Shown here piece after piece: positions 32,404-41,608 of a stretch of 63,261 nucleotides of DNA (position 1 is its first letter; every line of letters begins with the position of its first letter). The DNA is from CAZJRB01 sp964547995. GTDB taxonomy: Bacteria > Planctomycetota > Planctomycetia > Pirellulales > Thermoguttaceae. A model generated the notes under the pieces. That model was given only the letters and a program-made list of their open reading frames with translations. It was not told the origin of the DNA and did not search any database. The position numbers and the translations under genes are program-made. Location of the stretch: NCBI GenBank assembly GCA_964547995.1, contig CAZJRB010000028.1, positions 1-63,261 on the forward strand. Reading direction: 5' to 3'.

Positions 32404-35400
32404 GAATCAACGGATTGGAAATCGGCGGCTTCGGCGTCTGGACCAACCTGAAGCTCGAAGGGCTCAACCACGGAATCAATGTGCTCTACGGGCCGAACGA
32501 GGCCGGTAAAACGACGCTCTTGCAGTTCGTCCGTTCGGTCCTTTACGGCTTCTCGCCCGAGCGCAGGCAGTATCTCCCGCCGTTACGCGGCGGGCGGCCC
32601 GGCGGGACAATCGATCTGGGGGGGCCCAACGGAAGGTTCTGCCTGGAACGCTACTACGACGAGGAGAGCGACTCGCCGAACCGCGAACAAATCACGCTGA
32701 CCGCCGCCGACGGCACCCGACAGGGCGAACACCTGGTCAAGGTCCTCTTGGCAAATGTCGACGAAGTGACCTTCAACAACGTTTTCGCCGTGGGACTCCG
32801 AGAAATCCAGGAGTTGGGTACGCTCGGCGACACCGAAGCCGCCGAACAACTCTACAACCTCACGGCCGGGCTCGACCGTGTTTCCCTGGTCGAGGTGATC
32901 GATGAGCTGGCAACCTCCCGAAACCGGATCCTCGATCCCCGCGGCAATTCGTGCCAGGTGGTCAAGCTGCTCGCCGACCGCGAGAAGCTTCGCGGGGAAA
33001 TCGAGGAACTTGGCGGGTTAACACGTTGCTACGCACGCCTGCTCGCCGATCGAAATCTCTTGGAACGCGAGATTATCCGCCTGGAAGAGGAAAACACCGC
33101 GGCCGAAAACCAGGCCAAGGTCGTCGAGTTGGCCATCGCGCTGGGCGAACGCTGGGCCGGGCGGGCGGAACTCGATAACCAACTCGCGGCCATGGGACGC
33201 GTGCCCGTCGTGCCCGAAGGGGCCGTCGAGCAGCTCGACGCCGTGGGCACGCGGGCGCAGAAGCATCGCGACCGGCTCGAACAGCTCGAACAGCAGTACG
33301 AAGGGCTCAAAGAGGAAGCGGCCGAGCTGAAGATCAATGAATCGCTTTGGCGCCAGGCCGCCCGTATCGAGGCTCTCGGCGAACAAGAGTCGTGGATCGC
33401 GAGCCTGCAAGAGCAAGTTGGCCGGTTGGAGACGGAAATCGGCGATCTGGAAAACGGCCTGGCGGCCGAATACGAGCAGTTGGGCCTGCGAGATCAAATC
33501 CAATCGGATACGACCCCGAGCATACCCTCGCACACGCTGGCCATGTTGCGGCGCGCGGCCAAAGGAATACGACGGCATCGCGAGGAAGCCGGCAAGGCAA
33601 AGGCGGATATCGACGCGGCAAACGAGACCATCGAATTGCTGGGCGGTGAAATCGAATCGGCCGTCGCCGACCGAAACCACCGCGATCTGCCCACAGCCAT
33701 CGATCACGCCGGAAACACCGTTTCGCAACTCCGCCGCCGGGTGCAAATCGACGAGCGGCTCGACGAGATGGCCGACTACCAGCGCGACCTGGAAGGGCAA
33801 GGCCGGCACCTGGTCGATCGGCAATTGCTGCCGGTTTGGGTCCTGATCGGCTTCGGGGCCGTGTTCGCGCTGGGGGCGGTACTGACACTGGCCGGTTTCT
33901 TCCTTTCCACCGGCCCGGTGGGCTGGACCATGGCGGTGATCGGGTTGCTCGGATTGGCCGCCGCCGCGGTCTCCAAGCTCCTGCTCGAACGCGCCAACAA
34001 ACGGCAACTCGACGCGGTCCGACGGCAGCTTGACATGCTGCAAATGCAGATCCGGACAACCAAGGACGAGCGCGATGTCCTCGACGGCCAACTTGCGCAG
34101 GGCACCGGCCCGATCGCCGACCGGCTCGCCGCGGCCGAGAGGGATGTCGCCGCGCTCGAGGCGCTCTTGCCGGTCGAGACCCGCCGCGCCGCCGTCCGGG
34201 GAGAAGCGGAAGCGGCCGCCCGACGCCTCGATCGGGCCGAACAGGACTTGAAAGCCGCCCGATACCGTTGGCGCGAGGCGCTGCTTGACGCCGGATTGCC
34301 GGGCGATCTTACCCCGAAGCAGGTCAAAAGGATCGTCCAGCGTTGCGATCAGATTGCCGAGATGAATCGCCGCGTGCAAGAGCGCCGCGAGGAACTCGCC
34401 GGGCGCCGTCGTGAACTCGATTCGGTGCTGGGACGGATTGGGCGGGTGATTGAAGACGCCGGAATAGCCATAACGGGCGACCGCCCTTCGGACCAGCTCC
34501 GGCAGCTTGCGGAGGCCGTTCGCGAACAGGAAGTACGCAGCGAACGTCGCGGCGTGTTGCGGCGCGAGGCCCGCCAGGTCCGACGGTTGCGATCCAAGCA
34601 CGAAGAAGCCGTCGCCAAGTTCAATCACCTTCGGCGGGAGGTGCTGCACGAGTCGGGCGCGGAAGACGAGCAACAACTGCGGCAGCGTGCCGTCGAGGCC
34701 GCCAGGGCCGAAGTCCTCCGGCGGGAACGCGACGCCATCTCGCGCGAAATCGCAGCGGCTATCGGCGGGAGTTGCCCCGAAGAGGCCATCGGCGAACAGC
34801 TCAAAGACGCCGCACCATGCGACCTCGAAACGCGGTGGGAAAAAATGCTCGAGCGGGCCGAAACACTCGGCAGGCAGCTCCAGGATCGGTTCGAAAAGCG
34901 AGGGCAACTCAACGAACAGCTCAAGACCCTGGCCGGCGACCGGCAAATGGCCGAGAAACAACTCGAACTGGCGTCGCTCGAAAAACAGCTCGAAGACGCT
35001 GTGCGCCGCTGGCAGGTGCTGGCCCTCACCGGACGGACCTTGGAAGTGATCCGGACAACCTACGAGCAGGAACGCCAGCCGGAGACCTTGCAGGAGGCCT
35101 CCGGTTATCTCGATCGGCTGACCAGAGGCCGCTACCGTCGTGTATGGACGCCGCTGGGCGAGGACGTGTTGAACGTCGATGACGCGGAGGGAAATGCCCT
35201 GGCGGTCGAGATGCTCAGCCGCGGGACCCGCGAACAGTTGTTCCTCAGTTTGCGGCTGGCATTGGCGGCGTCGTACGCCCGGCACGGGGCGCCGCTGCCG
35301 CTGATACTCGACGACGTGCTCGTGAACTTCGACGCCGCCCGGGCGAAGGCGGCCGCGGGGGTGCTCCGCGATTTCGCCGCCGCCGGGCACCAGCTCCTCG

Positions 35401-35885
35401 TATTCACCTGCCATGAGCACATCTTGAAGCTGTTCAAGTCGCTCAAGGTCTCGGTGAACCAGTTGCCCGACAACGCGGAAGCGAACCATGCGACAATCGC
35501 GTTCGACCCGACCTCCACGAAAAAGAAAACCACCAAGAAAAAAACAACTGCGAAGAACCGGAAAAGCAAAAAGTCGAAACCACCCGTCGTCGACGAACCG
35601 GAGGAAGAGCCGATCGTTGCAAACGAGCCGGAGCAAGAACCCGTCGCCGAAGAAGCCGTCGAGGAGGCGGGTGATGCCATCGAACCGGCCGACGACGACG
35701 GGCCATGGATGGAAGTCGATGACGATGACCTTGACGACGACGAACTTGAAGACGAACTCGAAGACGAGGAATACGACGAGGACGATGAAGAAGATGGCGA
35801 CGAGGACTTCGAGGAAGAAGACTACGACGAAGAGGAATACGACGAGGAAGACTATGAGGAGGACGACGCCGTGGAAGCGGCGTGA
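32400..35885 (+). CDS. AAA ATPase, YhaN/SbcC-like, with acidic tail
   Basis: 1161 aa. Walker A is GPNEAGKTT (31-39), and PLILDDVLVNFD near the C-terminus is Walker B. Signature SRGTREQLFLSLRLALAASY precedes it. Between them are long coiled coils rich in Glu, Arg, Gln and Leu. In the middle, two hydrophobic segments (VWVLIGFGAVFALGAVLTLA and TMAVIGLLGLAAAAVSKLLL, about 480-535) suggest membrane association, as in YhaN-type proteins. After the ATPase domain comes a Lys/Thr-rich stretch and about 95 residues dominated by Asp and Glu. Partner of the metallophosphoesterase upstream; probable role in DNA repair. Confidence 0.85.
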   Translation: MRINGLEIGGFGVWTNLKLEGLNHGINVLYGPNEAGKTTLLQFVRSVLYGFSPERRQYLPPLRGGRPGGTIDLGGPNGRFCLERYYDEESDSPNREQITLTAADGTRQGEHLVKVLLANVDEVTFNNVFAVGLREIQELGTLGDTEAAEQLYNLTAGLDRVSLVEVIDELATSRNRILDPRGNSCQVVKLLADREKLRGEIEELGGLTRCYARLLADRNLLEREIIRLEEENTAAENQAKVVELAIALGERWAGRAELDNQLAAMGRVPVVPEGAVEQLDAVGTRAQKHRDRLEQLEQQYEGLKEEAAELKINESLWRQAARIEALGEQESWIASLQEQVGRLETEIGDLENGLAAEYEQLGLRDQIQSDTTPSIPSHTLAMLRRAAKGIRRHREEAGKAKADIDAANETIELLGGEIESAVADRNHRDLPTAIDHAGNTVSQLRRRVQIDERLDEMADYQRDLEGQGRHLVDRQLLPVWVLIGFGAVFALGAVLTLAGFFLSTGPVGWTMAVIGLLGLAAAAVSKLLLERANKRQLDAVRRQLDMLQMQIRTTKDERDVLDGQLAQGTGPIADRLAAAERDVAALEALLPVETRRAAVRGEAEAAARRLDRAEQDLKAARYRWREALLDAGLPGDLTPKQVKRIVQRCDQIAEMNRRVQERREELAGRRRELDSVLGRIGRVIEDAGIAITGDRPSDQLRQLAEAVREQEVRSERRGVLRREARQVRRLRSKHEEAVAKFNHLRREVLHESGAEDEQQLRQRAVEAARAEVLRRERDAISREIAAAIGGSCPEEAIGEQLKDAAPCDLETRWEKMLERAETLGRQLQDRFEKRGQLNEQLKTLAGDRQMAEKQLELASLEKQLEDAVRRWQVLALTGRTLEVIRTTYEQERQPETLQEASGYLDRLTRGRYRRVWTPLGEDVLNVDDAEGNALAVEMLSRGTREQLFLSLRLALAASYARHGAPLPLILDDVLVNFDAARAKAAAGVLRDFAAAGHQLLVFTCHEHILKLFKSLKVSVNQLPDNAEANHATIAFDPTSTKKKTTKKKTTAKNRKSKKSKPPVVDEPEEEPIVANEPEQEPVAEEAVEEAGDAIEPADDDGPWMEVDDDDLDDDELEDELEDEEYDEDDEEDGDEDFEEEDYDEEEYDEEDYEEDDAVEAA

Positions 35886-35908
35886 GCCACGGTCGCGGCG
35901 GAAGTCTT

Positions 35909-35987
35909 GTAGGACAGGTTTGTAACCTGTCCATTCCCCGGATAATACCCGTTTATTTGCCCAGGACAGGTTGCAAACCTGTCCTAC
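35909..35987. repeat. Palindromic intergenic element B
   Basis: Left arm GTAGGACAGGTTTGTAACCT(GTCC) at 35909-35932 and right arm at 35964-35987 are inverted with one mismatch. Each arm is itself an inverted repeat (GGACAGGTT...AACCTGTCC). A 31-bp spacer separates them. It sits between the convergent AAA ATPase and the gene at 36016. It could act as a bidirectional terminator, or be a MITE/REP-type element. Confidence 0.75.
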
Positions 35988-36015
35988 ATCCCAGGTCATT
36001 TCCGCCGCGGAGCAC

Positions 36016-36705
36016 CTAAGCGTTCGGCATACCATCCGATTGCCGCACAACTGCATAATACCGGCTGCGGAAACCGGCGGCGATCCAGAGTAGATAGACG
36101 TTTCCGCCCAGCGAAGCGAACAGCCCGAAGAGGGTCAACAGCCAAGGCTTGCTTCGTGGCTCCCCGCCGGGGGGATCGCTTGTCTCCGTTCCCAACGGTG
36201 GTTTGGGTTCCGCTCCTTTCGCCACGGCTTCCTCGACTTCGACTGCTTTGATCAAGACGGCCGGTTGCCCCGTGATCGGTTGGCTGTTGGGTGCCGGAGA
36301 CAAGGTGCCGGGGGCGGAAAATGAGTGAAGGTCGGGCTGGATGGCCGGCGGCGGGGCAGCCATCGGCCCCGATAAATCGGGCTCGCCGATTTCCGACGGC
36401 GGACCGGACGGTTTGGGCGATCCGACTTCATCTTTCTTGGGTGGGTTCAAGACAGGAAGTTCTGCAGCGGGCAGTTCCGGCGGCAACGCCCGCGGCAACT
36501 CGTTGGTGCCCACCGTAATTCGGTATGCACGAACGTCCTTCAACTTTGTGGGGATGTCGCTTGCAATCGGCTCGCCCGACTTGAGTGTCTCGAGCATGTG
36601 GGGTTCGATCTGGATGAGGTACTCGACGCCGCCATCGGGCAGCGGCTGCCAACCGACGTCGACCCCCAACAGGACTGCCGCGATACACGCTAGGTTCCCG
36701 CCCAT
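36016..36705 (-). CDS. Exported protein with C-terminal transmembrane anchor
   Basis: 229 aa from ATG 36705 (AGGAG 7 nt upstream). N-terminal signal-like MGGNLACIAAVLLGVDVGWQ, then VEYLIQIEPHMLETLKSGEP and IASDIPTKLKDVRAYRITVG, a pattern I recall from planctomycete proteins of unknown function. A Pro/Ser/Glu-rich linker leads to a C-terminal hydrophobic segment (WLLTLFGLFASLGGNVYLLWIAAGF). It is divergent from queC. Function unknown. Confidence 0.7.
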   Translation of the reverse strand: MGGNLACIAAVLLGVDVGWQPLPDGGVEYLIQIEPHMLETLKSGEPIASDIPTKLKDVRAYRITVGTNELPRALPPELPAAELPVLNPPKKDEVGSPKPSGPPSEIGEPDLSGPMAAPPPAIQPDLHSFSAPGTLSPAPNSQPITGQPAVLIKAVEVEEAVAKGAEPKPPLGTETSDPPGGEPRSKPWLLTLFGLFASLGGNVYLLWIAAGFRSRYYAVVRQSDGMPNA

Positions 36706-36717
36706 GGGATATCTCCT

Positions 36718-36746
36718 GCATTGGAATGCCGTGGTCCGAGTATAAT
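36718..36746 (+). promoter_or_regulatory. Possible promoter before queC
   Basis: A perfect TATAAT at 36741-36746 on the plus strand, 88 bp before the queC ATG. The -35 position (GCATTG at 36718-36723, 17-bp spacer) is poor. Confidence 0.4.
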
Positions 36747-36833
36747 GTAGCGTGTTTTGGGGGTGAAGGTAAAGACATATTGTCAACGGCACGGCCCCTT
36801 TCCCGACAGCGGCCGGTTCCGTACAATGCGGAT

Positions 36834-37505
36834 ATGCCGCCCAATTCCCTGCGCCCACCAACCGGCCTGCTGCTAAGCGGGGGTCTTGACAGTTGTATCC
36901 TGCTGGGGCACCTTCTCGGACAAGGCCGTCATGTGCAGCCTTTTTACGTCCGCTCGCAGTTGGCGTGGCAGCGTGAGGAGTTGCTTGCCGTGGAGCGTTT
37001 TGTGGGGGCGGTTGCCTCGCCCAAGCTGGAGGCATTGGTGACACTGGACTTACCCCTTCGAGACCTCTACGGGCGCCATTGGAGCGTAACCGGCGAGGGG
37101 GTTCCCGGTTCGTCCAGTGGGGACGACGAAGTTTACTTGCCGGGCCGAAACGCCCTGCTGGCGGTCAAAGCGGCGGTCTGGTGCCAATTGCACGGTATCG
37201 ATCAGTTGGCGTTGGCCGTGCTGAAAACGAATCCGTTTCCCGACGCCACGGCGGGTTTTTTCGATCCTTTTGAGTCGGCGTTGGATCGCGCCGCCGGGAG
37301 GCGGATTCAGATCATCCGGCCCTTCGGACAATTCGACAAACGCGAGGTCATGGAACTGGGCCAAGGCATGCCTTTGGAGTCGACCTTTTCGTGTATTTCA
37401 CCCGTCGACGGCCTGCACTGCGGGCGGTGCAACAAGTGTGCCGAGCGGCAGGCCGCTTTTCGGTCGATCCGGGCAATCGACCCCACCCAATACGTAAACG
37501 ACTGA
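36834..37505 (+). CDS. queC: 7-cyano-7-deazaguanine synthase
   Basis: Converts 7-carboxy-7-deazaguanine to preQ0 with ATP and ammonia in queuosine synthesis. 223 aa from ATG 36834; an upstream in-frame Met at 36726 is less likely. PP-loop SGGLDS (15-20), VYLPGRNALLAVKAAVWC (the conserved PGRN helix) and a C-terminal zinc site with Cys187, Cys196, Cys199 and Cys202 (CGRCNKCAER). It diverges in detail from E. coli QueC but keeps all landmark residues. queD follows 30 bp downstream. Confidence 0.88.
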   Translation: MPPNSLRPPTGLLLSGGLDSCILLGHLLGQGRHVQPFYVRSQLAWQREELLAVERFVGAVASPKLEALVTLDLPLRDLYGRHWSVTGEGVPGSSSGDDEVYLPGRNALLAVKAAVWCQLHGIDQLALAVLKTNPFPDATAGFFDPFESALDRAAGRRIQIIRPFGQFDKREVMELGQGMPLESTFSCISPVDGLHCGRCNKCAERQAAFRSIRAIDPTQYVND

Positions 37506-37535
37506 GTACGGACCATCCGATCCGAGGAGCAACCC

Positions 37536-37946
37536 ATGTTTCAGGTTTCCCGCGAAATTGAATTCTGCTACGGCCACCGGCTGCTGGACTACGAGGGGAA
37601 GTGCCGCCATCTGCACGGGCACAACGGCAGAATCGTCATCACAATCGAGGCGCCGCAACTGGATGAACAGGGAATGGTCGCGGACTTCGGCGAAATCAAC
37701 AAAGTGGTGGGCCAATGGATCGACGACAACTTGGACCACCGGATGCTTCTACGGCAGGACGATCCGGCGGTGGGGGTATTGAGGGAGTTGTGCGAACCGG
37801 TACATTTGATGGGTGTGAACCCCACCGCTGAGAATATCGCCAAGATGGTTTTCGACTACGCTATCGAGCAAGGGTTTCCCGTGATCGCGGTCCAAATGTG
37901 GGAAACCCCCCGATGCGGTGCCACCTATTGCCAAGGCCAGGGGTAA
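37536..37946 (+). CDS. queD: 6-carboxytetrahydropterin synthase
   Basis: Makes 6-carboxy-5,6,7,8-tetrahydropterin from dihydroneopterin triphosphate, the early step of queuosine synthesis. 136 aa; zinc ligands His14 (CYGHRL), His27 and His29 (RHLHGHNG) with catalytic Cys23. DNLDHRMLL and NPTAENIAKMVFDYA are family blocks. GAGGAG precedes the ATG. Cotranscribed with queC; no queE or folE is seen in the window. Confidence 0.93.
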   Translation: MFQVSREIEFCYGHRLLDYEGKCRHLHGHNGRIVITIEAPQLDEQGMVADFGEINKVVGQWIDDNLDHRMLLRQDDPAVGVLRELCEPVHLMGVNPTAENIAKMVFDYAIEQGFPVIAVQMWETPRCGATYCQGQG

Positions 37947-37957
37947 AATAGTATACT
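37928..37957 (+). promoter_or_regulatory. Sigma70-type promoter for the small secreted protein
   Basis: TTGCCA (37928-37933), 18-bp spacer, TATACT (37952-37957), overlapping the end of queD and giving a leader of about 95 nt before the ATG at 38059. Confidence 0.6.
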
Positions 37958-38058
37958 TTGGTATCCAGTAACTGAGAACCGACTGAGAATTGCTCCAGCG
38001 TTTGCACCCGTCTTGAAGGTCGTGGTCTGCGTTGAGAGCCATCACAAGGAGGGAGAAG

Positions 38059-38343
38059 ATGAAACGTCTGCTGCAATGCCTGTTGATAGTGACGGTGGTA
38101 GTTGTGGGATGGACCATGATCTCGGCCAAGCAGGCAGAAGGGGCCCGAGTTCGCGTCTATGCCGGCTACCCCTACTATTCTCCGTACGTAGTCCGCTACC
38201 GGGCGCCCTACTATCCTTATGTTCCGGTCGCGCCGGTGGTTGGCGTCCCCGCTTATTATCCTCCGCCGGTGGTAGTCTACCCGAGATACCGCTGCGTTCC
38301 CCCGCCCATTTGCGCACCCGCACCGTGCTACCAGGTTTGGTAG
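38059..38343 (+). CDS. Small secreted Tyr/Pro-rich protein
   Basis: 94 aa from ATG 38059 (GGAGGGA upstream). Signal peptide: MKRLLQCLLIVTVVVVGWTM. The mature part is rich in Tyr, Pro and Val (YAGYPYYSPYVVRYRAPYY, then VVGVPAYYPPPVVVYPR) with three cysteines at the end. Short exported proteins of this composition are frequent in planctomycetes; a surface or stalk-coat role is only a guess. Confidence 0.7.
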   Translation: MKRLLQCLLIVTVVVVGWTMISAKQAEGARVRVYAGYPYYSPYVVRYRAPYYPYVPVAPVVGVPAYYPPPVVVYPRYRCVPPPICAPAPCYQVW

Positions 38344-38408
38344 CCCGCGAGCTCCGGGTTTGAGGGGTTCGAGAAAGAAGAAGCGACGGCGGAATCCACC
38401 TGCGCTGG

Positions 38409-38459
38409 CCGCGGCTTTGTAGGGTTTCCGCGACCACTGGTCGCGGCTTTGTAGGGTTT
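38409..38459. repeat. Paired repeat with palindrome (family D/E)
   Basis: CGCGGCTTTGTAGGGTTT occurs twice (about 38410-38427 and 38442-38459). Between the copies is the palindrome CCGCGACCACTGGTCGCGG. It sits between convergent genes just before the glnE stop. A closely similar module lies at 43237-43296. Confidence 0.65.
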
Positions 38460-38469
38460 GCAATCCGGG

Positions 38470-41400
38470 TTATTCGCCCTTTGAACATGCGGCGTCAAAG
38501 ATTCGATCGAAGCGGCGGCGGATTTCCCGGCTCGATGTTTCGTAATCGGCCGACAGTGCCTCGCCGCTTTCGTAATCCAACAGGTGGGCCAGTTTCGCCC
38601 GTTCGGTCGCGTCTTCGGGAAACTGGTCCCGCGCGGTCGAGTTCATCAATCGCAGCCGGCTCTCGATCGCGCGGAGCAATCGGTAGCTCCGGTCGAAGAA
38701 CTCGCAGTCACCGTCCGAGAGGAATCCGGCGTCGTTGAGTCGGGCCATGGCTTGGAGCGTGTTGGGGTCGCGGATTTCGGGTACCGCACGGGCGTGTTTC
38801 AGTTGCAGCATCTGGACGAGGAACTCGACGTCGACGATTCCGCCGGGGCCGCGTTTCAAATCGCCGGCGGTTTTCCCTTCTTCCAGGCGGTGTCGCATCG
38901 TGCGGATTTCGCCGGCGTCGGCGGATTGCCAGGGACGGTCACAAGCCGCGCGGGCAACTGCGGAATCGACCTCTTCGGCGGCCCGCTTCGAGCCGTAAAC
39001 GACCCGGCCGCGGCACAGGGCCTGGCGTTCCCAGAGGCGGCCGTCGCCTTCGGCGAAGTATCGGGTGAACTCGGCCAGGGAGGTGGCCAGCGGCCCGCTT
39101 CGGCCGGTGGGGCGGAGCCGGACATCGATTTCGTAGAGCCGTCCGTGGATGCCGGGGTGGCCGGCCCGCTTGATGATCCGCTGTCCCAATTCGCTGAAGA
39201 AGTGCTGGTTCGAGGTGCTTTCGCCGGTTCCATCGACTTGCCCTGCCGTTTTGCCGTCGGCCTCGTACAGGAAGACGAGATCGAGGTCGCTGTGGTAGCT
39301 CAGTTCGCGGCCGCCGAGCTTTCCCATGGCGAGGATGACCATCTCGCACGTTTTTCCGCGTCGTGGTCCGTCGCCGATTTGCGGCGGGCCGAATTTTTCG
39401 ACGAGCCGCACGTGTTCCTGCGACACGATTTGCGAGAGGCACGCCTCGGCGATGTCGGAAAGCACGCCGGTCGTGGCCTGCACGTCCTCCCTGCCGAGGA
39501 TATCGCGGACCCCAACGCGAAGCTGATAGTCGTTCTTGAAGCTGTGCAGGATGGGATCAATATCTTCCGCGGCCCGGCACAGCTTTGCCAGGAATCCACG
39601 CAACAGTTCCCGCGATGGCAGGCGGTCCAGCACCAGGCTGTCCATCAACCCGTCGATCATGCCCGGATTATCGGTGAGGATGTCGCAAAGAAAGGGGCTG
39701 TAGGCGCACAGATCGACGTAGAGCCGCAGGCACGGTTCGTTGAAGCTGAACAGCTCCCAAAGGATGCCCTTGCCGCCGAGCGAATCGCTGACTTTGTCCA
39801 GATTCACGAGTGTCGAGTCGGGGTCCGGGGTGGCCGCAATCGCCGCAAGCAGCTTAGGTGCAATGGCCGCCAGGAAGTGCCGGCACCGGCGGGTCGAGAG
39901 AAACCGGATTCTCTCTTCCGCGAGGTTCATCAGGCTCCGATATGCCTGTTTCACGTTGCGGAACGGGTAGTTGCCCAGGACTTCGGCAATCCGCTGTTCG
40001 GGCGGATCGGGATCGAGCAGCAAATCGACCTCGGCTTCGGTTTCGGCGTCGTCGCTGAAGGCATCGTGCAACAGGTGATCGAGGATCTTGCGGTTCAAAT
40101 CGGTTTTATCACGGTAGTCGGCCTCGAAGGCCTCCAGCGCCCAGCGGCCCGGATCGCTCGGATAGCCCATCCGCAGCGCGAGCTTTCGCAACTCGGCGGG
40201 GTCGTCGGGTAACATGTGCGTTTGCAGGTCGAACATGATTTGCAGCCGGTGTTCGGCCTTGCGGAGGAACGTGTACGTCTCTTCGAGGATCGACCGTTCC
40301 TGATCGGTAAGGCAGCCGACGTGCTCCAACTGGGCGATTGCCTCAAGGGTGTTTCCCGTGCGCAGCTCGGGCAGGTCGCCGCCGTTGAGGAGTTGGAGGA
40401 ACTGGATGACGAACTCGATGTCGCGGATGCCGCCGCGGCCGGTCTTGACGTTTCGCTGGTCGGCGCCTTCGGCGTGCGTTTGCTGTTCGATACGGCGTTT
40501 CAGCGCCTTGATCCCGGTGATGTCGGCGCGGCTGAGGTAACGGCGGTAGATCCAAGGTGTCAGGCGGTCGAGGAAGTCACGGGCCAACTCCAGATCGCCG
40601 GCGGCGTGGCGGGCCTTGATGTAGGCCTGGCGCTCCCACGTCCGGCCGCGGAGATCGTAGTAGCTCAGCGCGCTCTGCACGTCGGCGACGATTGGGCCGC
40701 GCTGCCCCTCGGGGCGCAACCGCAGATCGACCCGGTAGGGCGAGCCCAGTTCCGTCGACTCGGTCAGCAAGCGGACGATCTCCCTGGCGGTTTGCTCGAA
40801 GAACTCTCGGTTTGCGACCGGTCGCCGGCCGTCGGTTTGGCCGTCGCCGTCATAGAGAAAGACGAGATCGATGTCGCTCGAGTAGTTCAGCTCCAGGCCA
40901 CCGAGCTTCCCGAGTGCCAGCACCGCCAGCCGCGCCGGTTTTCCGCCCGGTCCTGCGGGCGTGCCGTGTTTTCGCTCGACGGTGCGCCATGCTGCGCGCA
41001 AAGCGGCCTCGATTATCGCGTCGGCCAGGAACGAAATCTGCATCGTGACCGTTTGCAGGCTCTGTTCGCGGATGAGATCGCCGTAAGCGATCCGCAACGT
41101 CTCGCGGCGTTTGAAACGCCGAAGCGCCCGAAGCACCCCCTGATCGTGATCGAGGGCCTCGATCTCGGCCAGCAGTTCGGCGACCAGGGTTTGCCGGGCA
41201 ACCGGTTCCCCTTCGTTGAGCCGCAAGAGGTCGAACCCCTCGGTGTCGTTGGCCAACAGATCGCTGAAATGCTGGCTTGTTGCGAACATTTGCAGCAGTG
41301 TCGGCATGGTGGCCGGGTCGCGCTCGAAGAGCGTGCCGACGGCCAGGGGATTTCGCCCGGCCGCCGTGAAACGCTCCAGGTTGTTCAGCGCCATGTCGGG

Positions 41401-41592
41401 ATCGGCGCAGCCGGGGAGGTGTTCTTCGAGCTGATCGCAGACGACCGCCAACAGATCGAGCGTCACCCCGGCGGTAGCCATCGCCAGCAGATTTCCATGC
41501 GCCCGGCGGGCATCAACAACCCCCAGCCGCCGCAGCCAATCGGCCGCCGCGGTCGGATCGTCGAGGTATTGGCGCAGGGTTGTGATGTCCAT
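38470..41592 (-). CDS. glnE: Glutamine synthetase adenylyltransferase/deadenylase
   Basis: 1040 aa from ATG 41592. Bifunctional enzyme that adenylylates and deadenylylates glutamine synthetase under PII control. Two nucleotidyltransferase domains are visible: LGGLELNYSSDIDLVFLYDG in the N-terminal half and LGGRELSYHSDLDLVFLYEA in the C-terminal half. Each is followed by the RLRPEGQRGP / VRLRPTGRSGP acid loop and by GRGGIRDIEFVIQFLQL / GPGGIVDVEFLVQMLQL. It is larger than the roughly 950 aa E. coli protein but intact. Its start lies 16 bp from the stop of the unknown lipoprotein gene. Confidence 0.94.
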   Translation of the reverse strand: MDITTLRQYLDDPTAAADWLRRLGVVDARRAHGNLLAMATAGVTLDLLAVVCDQLEEHLPGCADPDMALNNLERFTAAGRNPLAVGTLFERDPATMPTLLQMFATSQHFSDLLANDTEGFDLLRLNEGEPVARQTLVAELLAEIEALDHDQGVLRALRRFKRRETLRIAYGDLIREQSLQTVTMQISFLADAIIEAALRAAWRTVERKHGTPAGPGGKPARLAVLALGKLGGLELNYSSDIDLVFLYDGDGQTDGRRPVANREFFEQTAREIVRLLTESTELGSPYRVDLRLRPEGQRGPIVADVQSALSYYDLRGRTWERQAYIKARHAAGDLELARDFLDRLTPWIYRRYLSRADITGIKALKRRIEQQTHAEGADQRNVKTGRGGIRDIEFVIQFLQLLNGGDLPELRTGNTLEAIAQLEHVGCLTDQERSILEETYTFLRKAEHRLQIMFDLQTHMLPDDPAELRKLALRMGYPSDPGRWALEAFEADYRDKTDLNRKILDHLLHDAFSDDAETEAEVDLLLDPDPPEQRIAEVLGNYPFRNVKQAYRSLMNLAEERIRFLSTRRCRHFLAAIAPKLLAAIAATPDPDSTLVNLDKVSDSLGGKGILWELFSFNEPCLRLYVDLCAYSPFLCDILTDNPGMIDGLMDSLVLDRLPSRELLRGFLAKLCRAAEDIDPILHSFKNDYQLRVGVRDILGREDVQATTGVLSDIAEACLSQIVSQEHVRLVEKFGPPQIGDGPRRGKTCEMVILAMGKLGGRELSYHSDLDLVFLYEADGKTAGQVDGTGESTSNQHFFSELGQRIIKRAGHPGIHGRLYEIDVRLRPTGRSGPLATSLAEFTRYFAEGDGRLWERQALCRGRVVYGSKRAAEEVDSAVARAACDRPWQSADAGEIRTMRHRLEEGKTAGDLKRGPGGIVDVEFLVQMLQLKHARAVPEIRDPNTLQAMARLNDAGFLSDGDCEFFDRSYRLLRAIESRLRLMNSTARDQFPEDATERAKLAHLLDYESGEALSADYETSSREIRRRFDRIFDAACSKGE

Positions 41593-41608
41593 GGGTCTTC
41601 TCACTCGA

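Noticed and set aside
33018..36056. 1012-aa minus-strand open frame
   Set aside because: Antisense to the YhaN-like ATPase; composition is that of a reverse-frame shadow in GC-rich DNA and no family motif is present.
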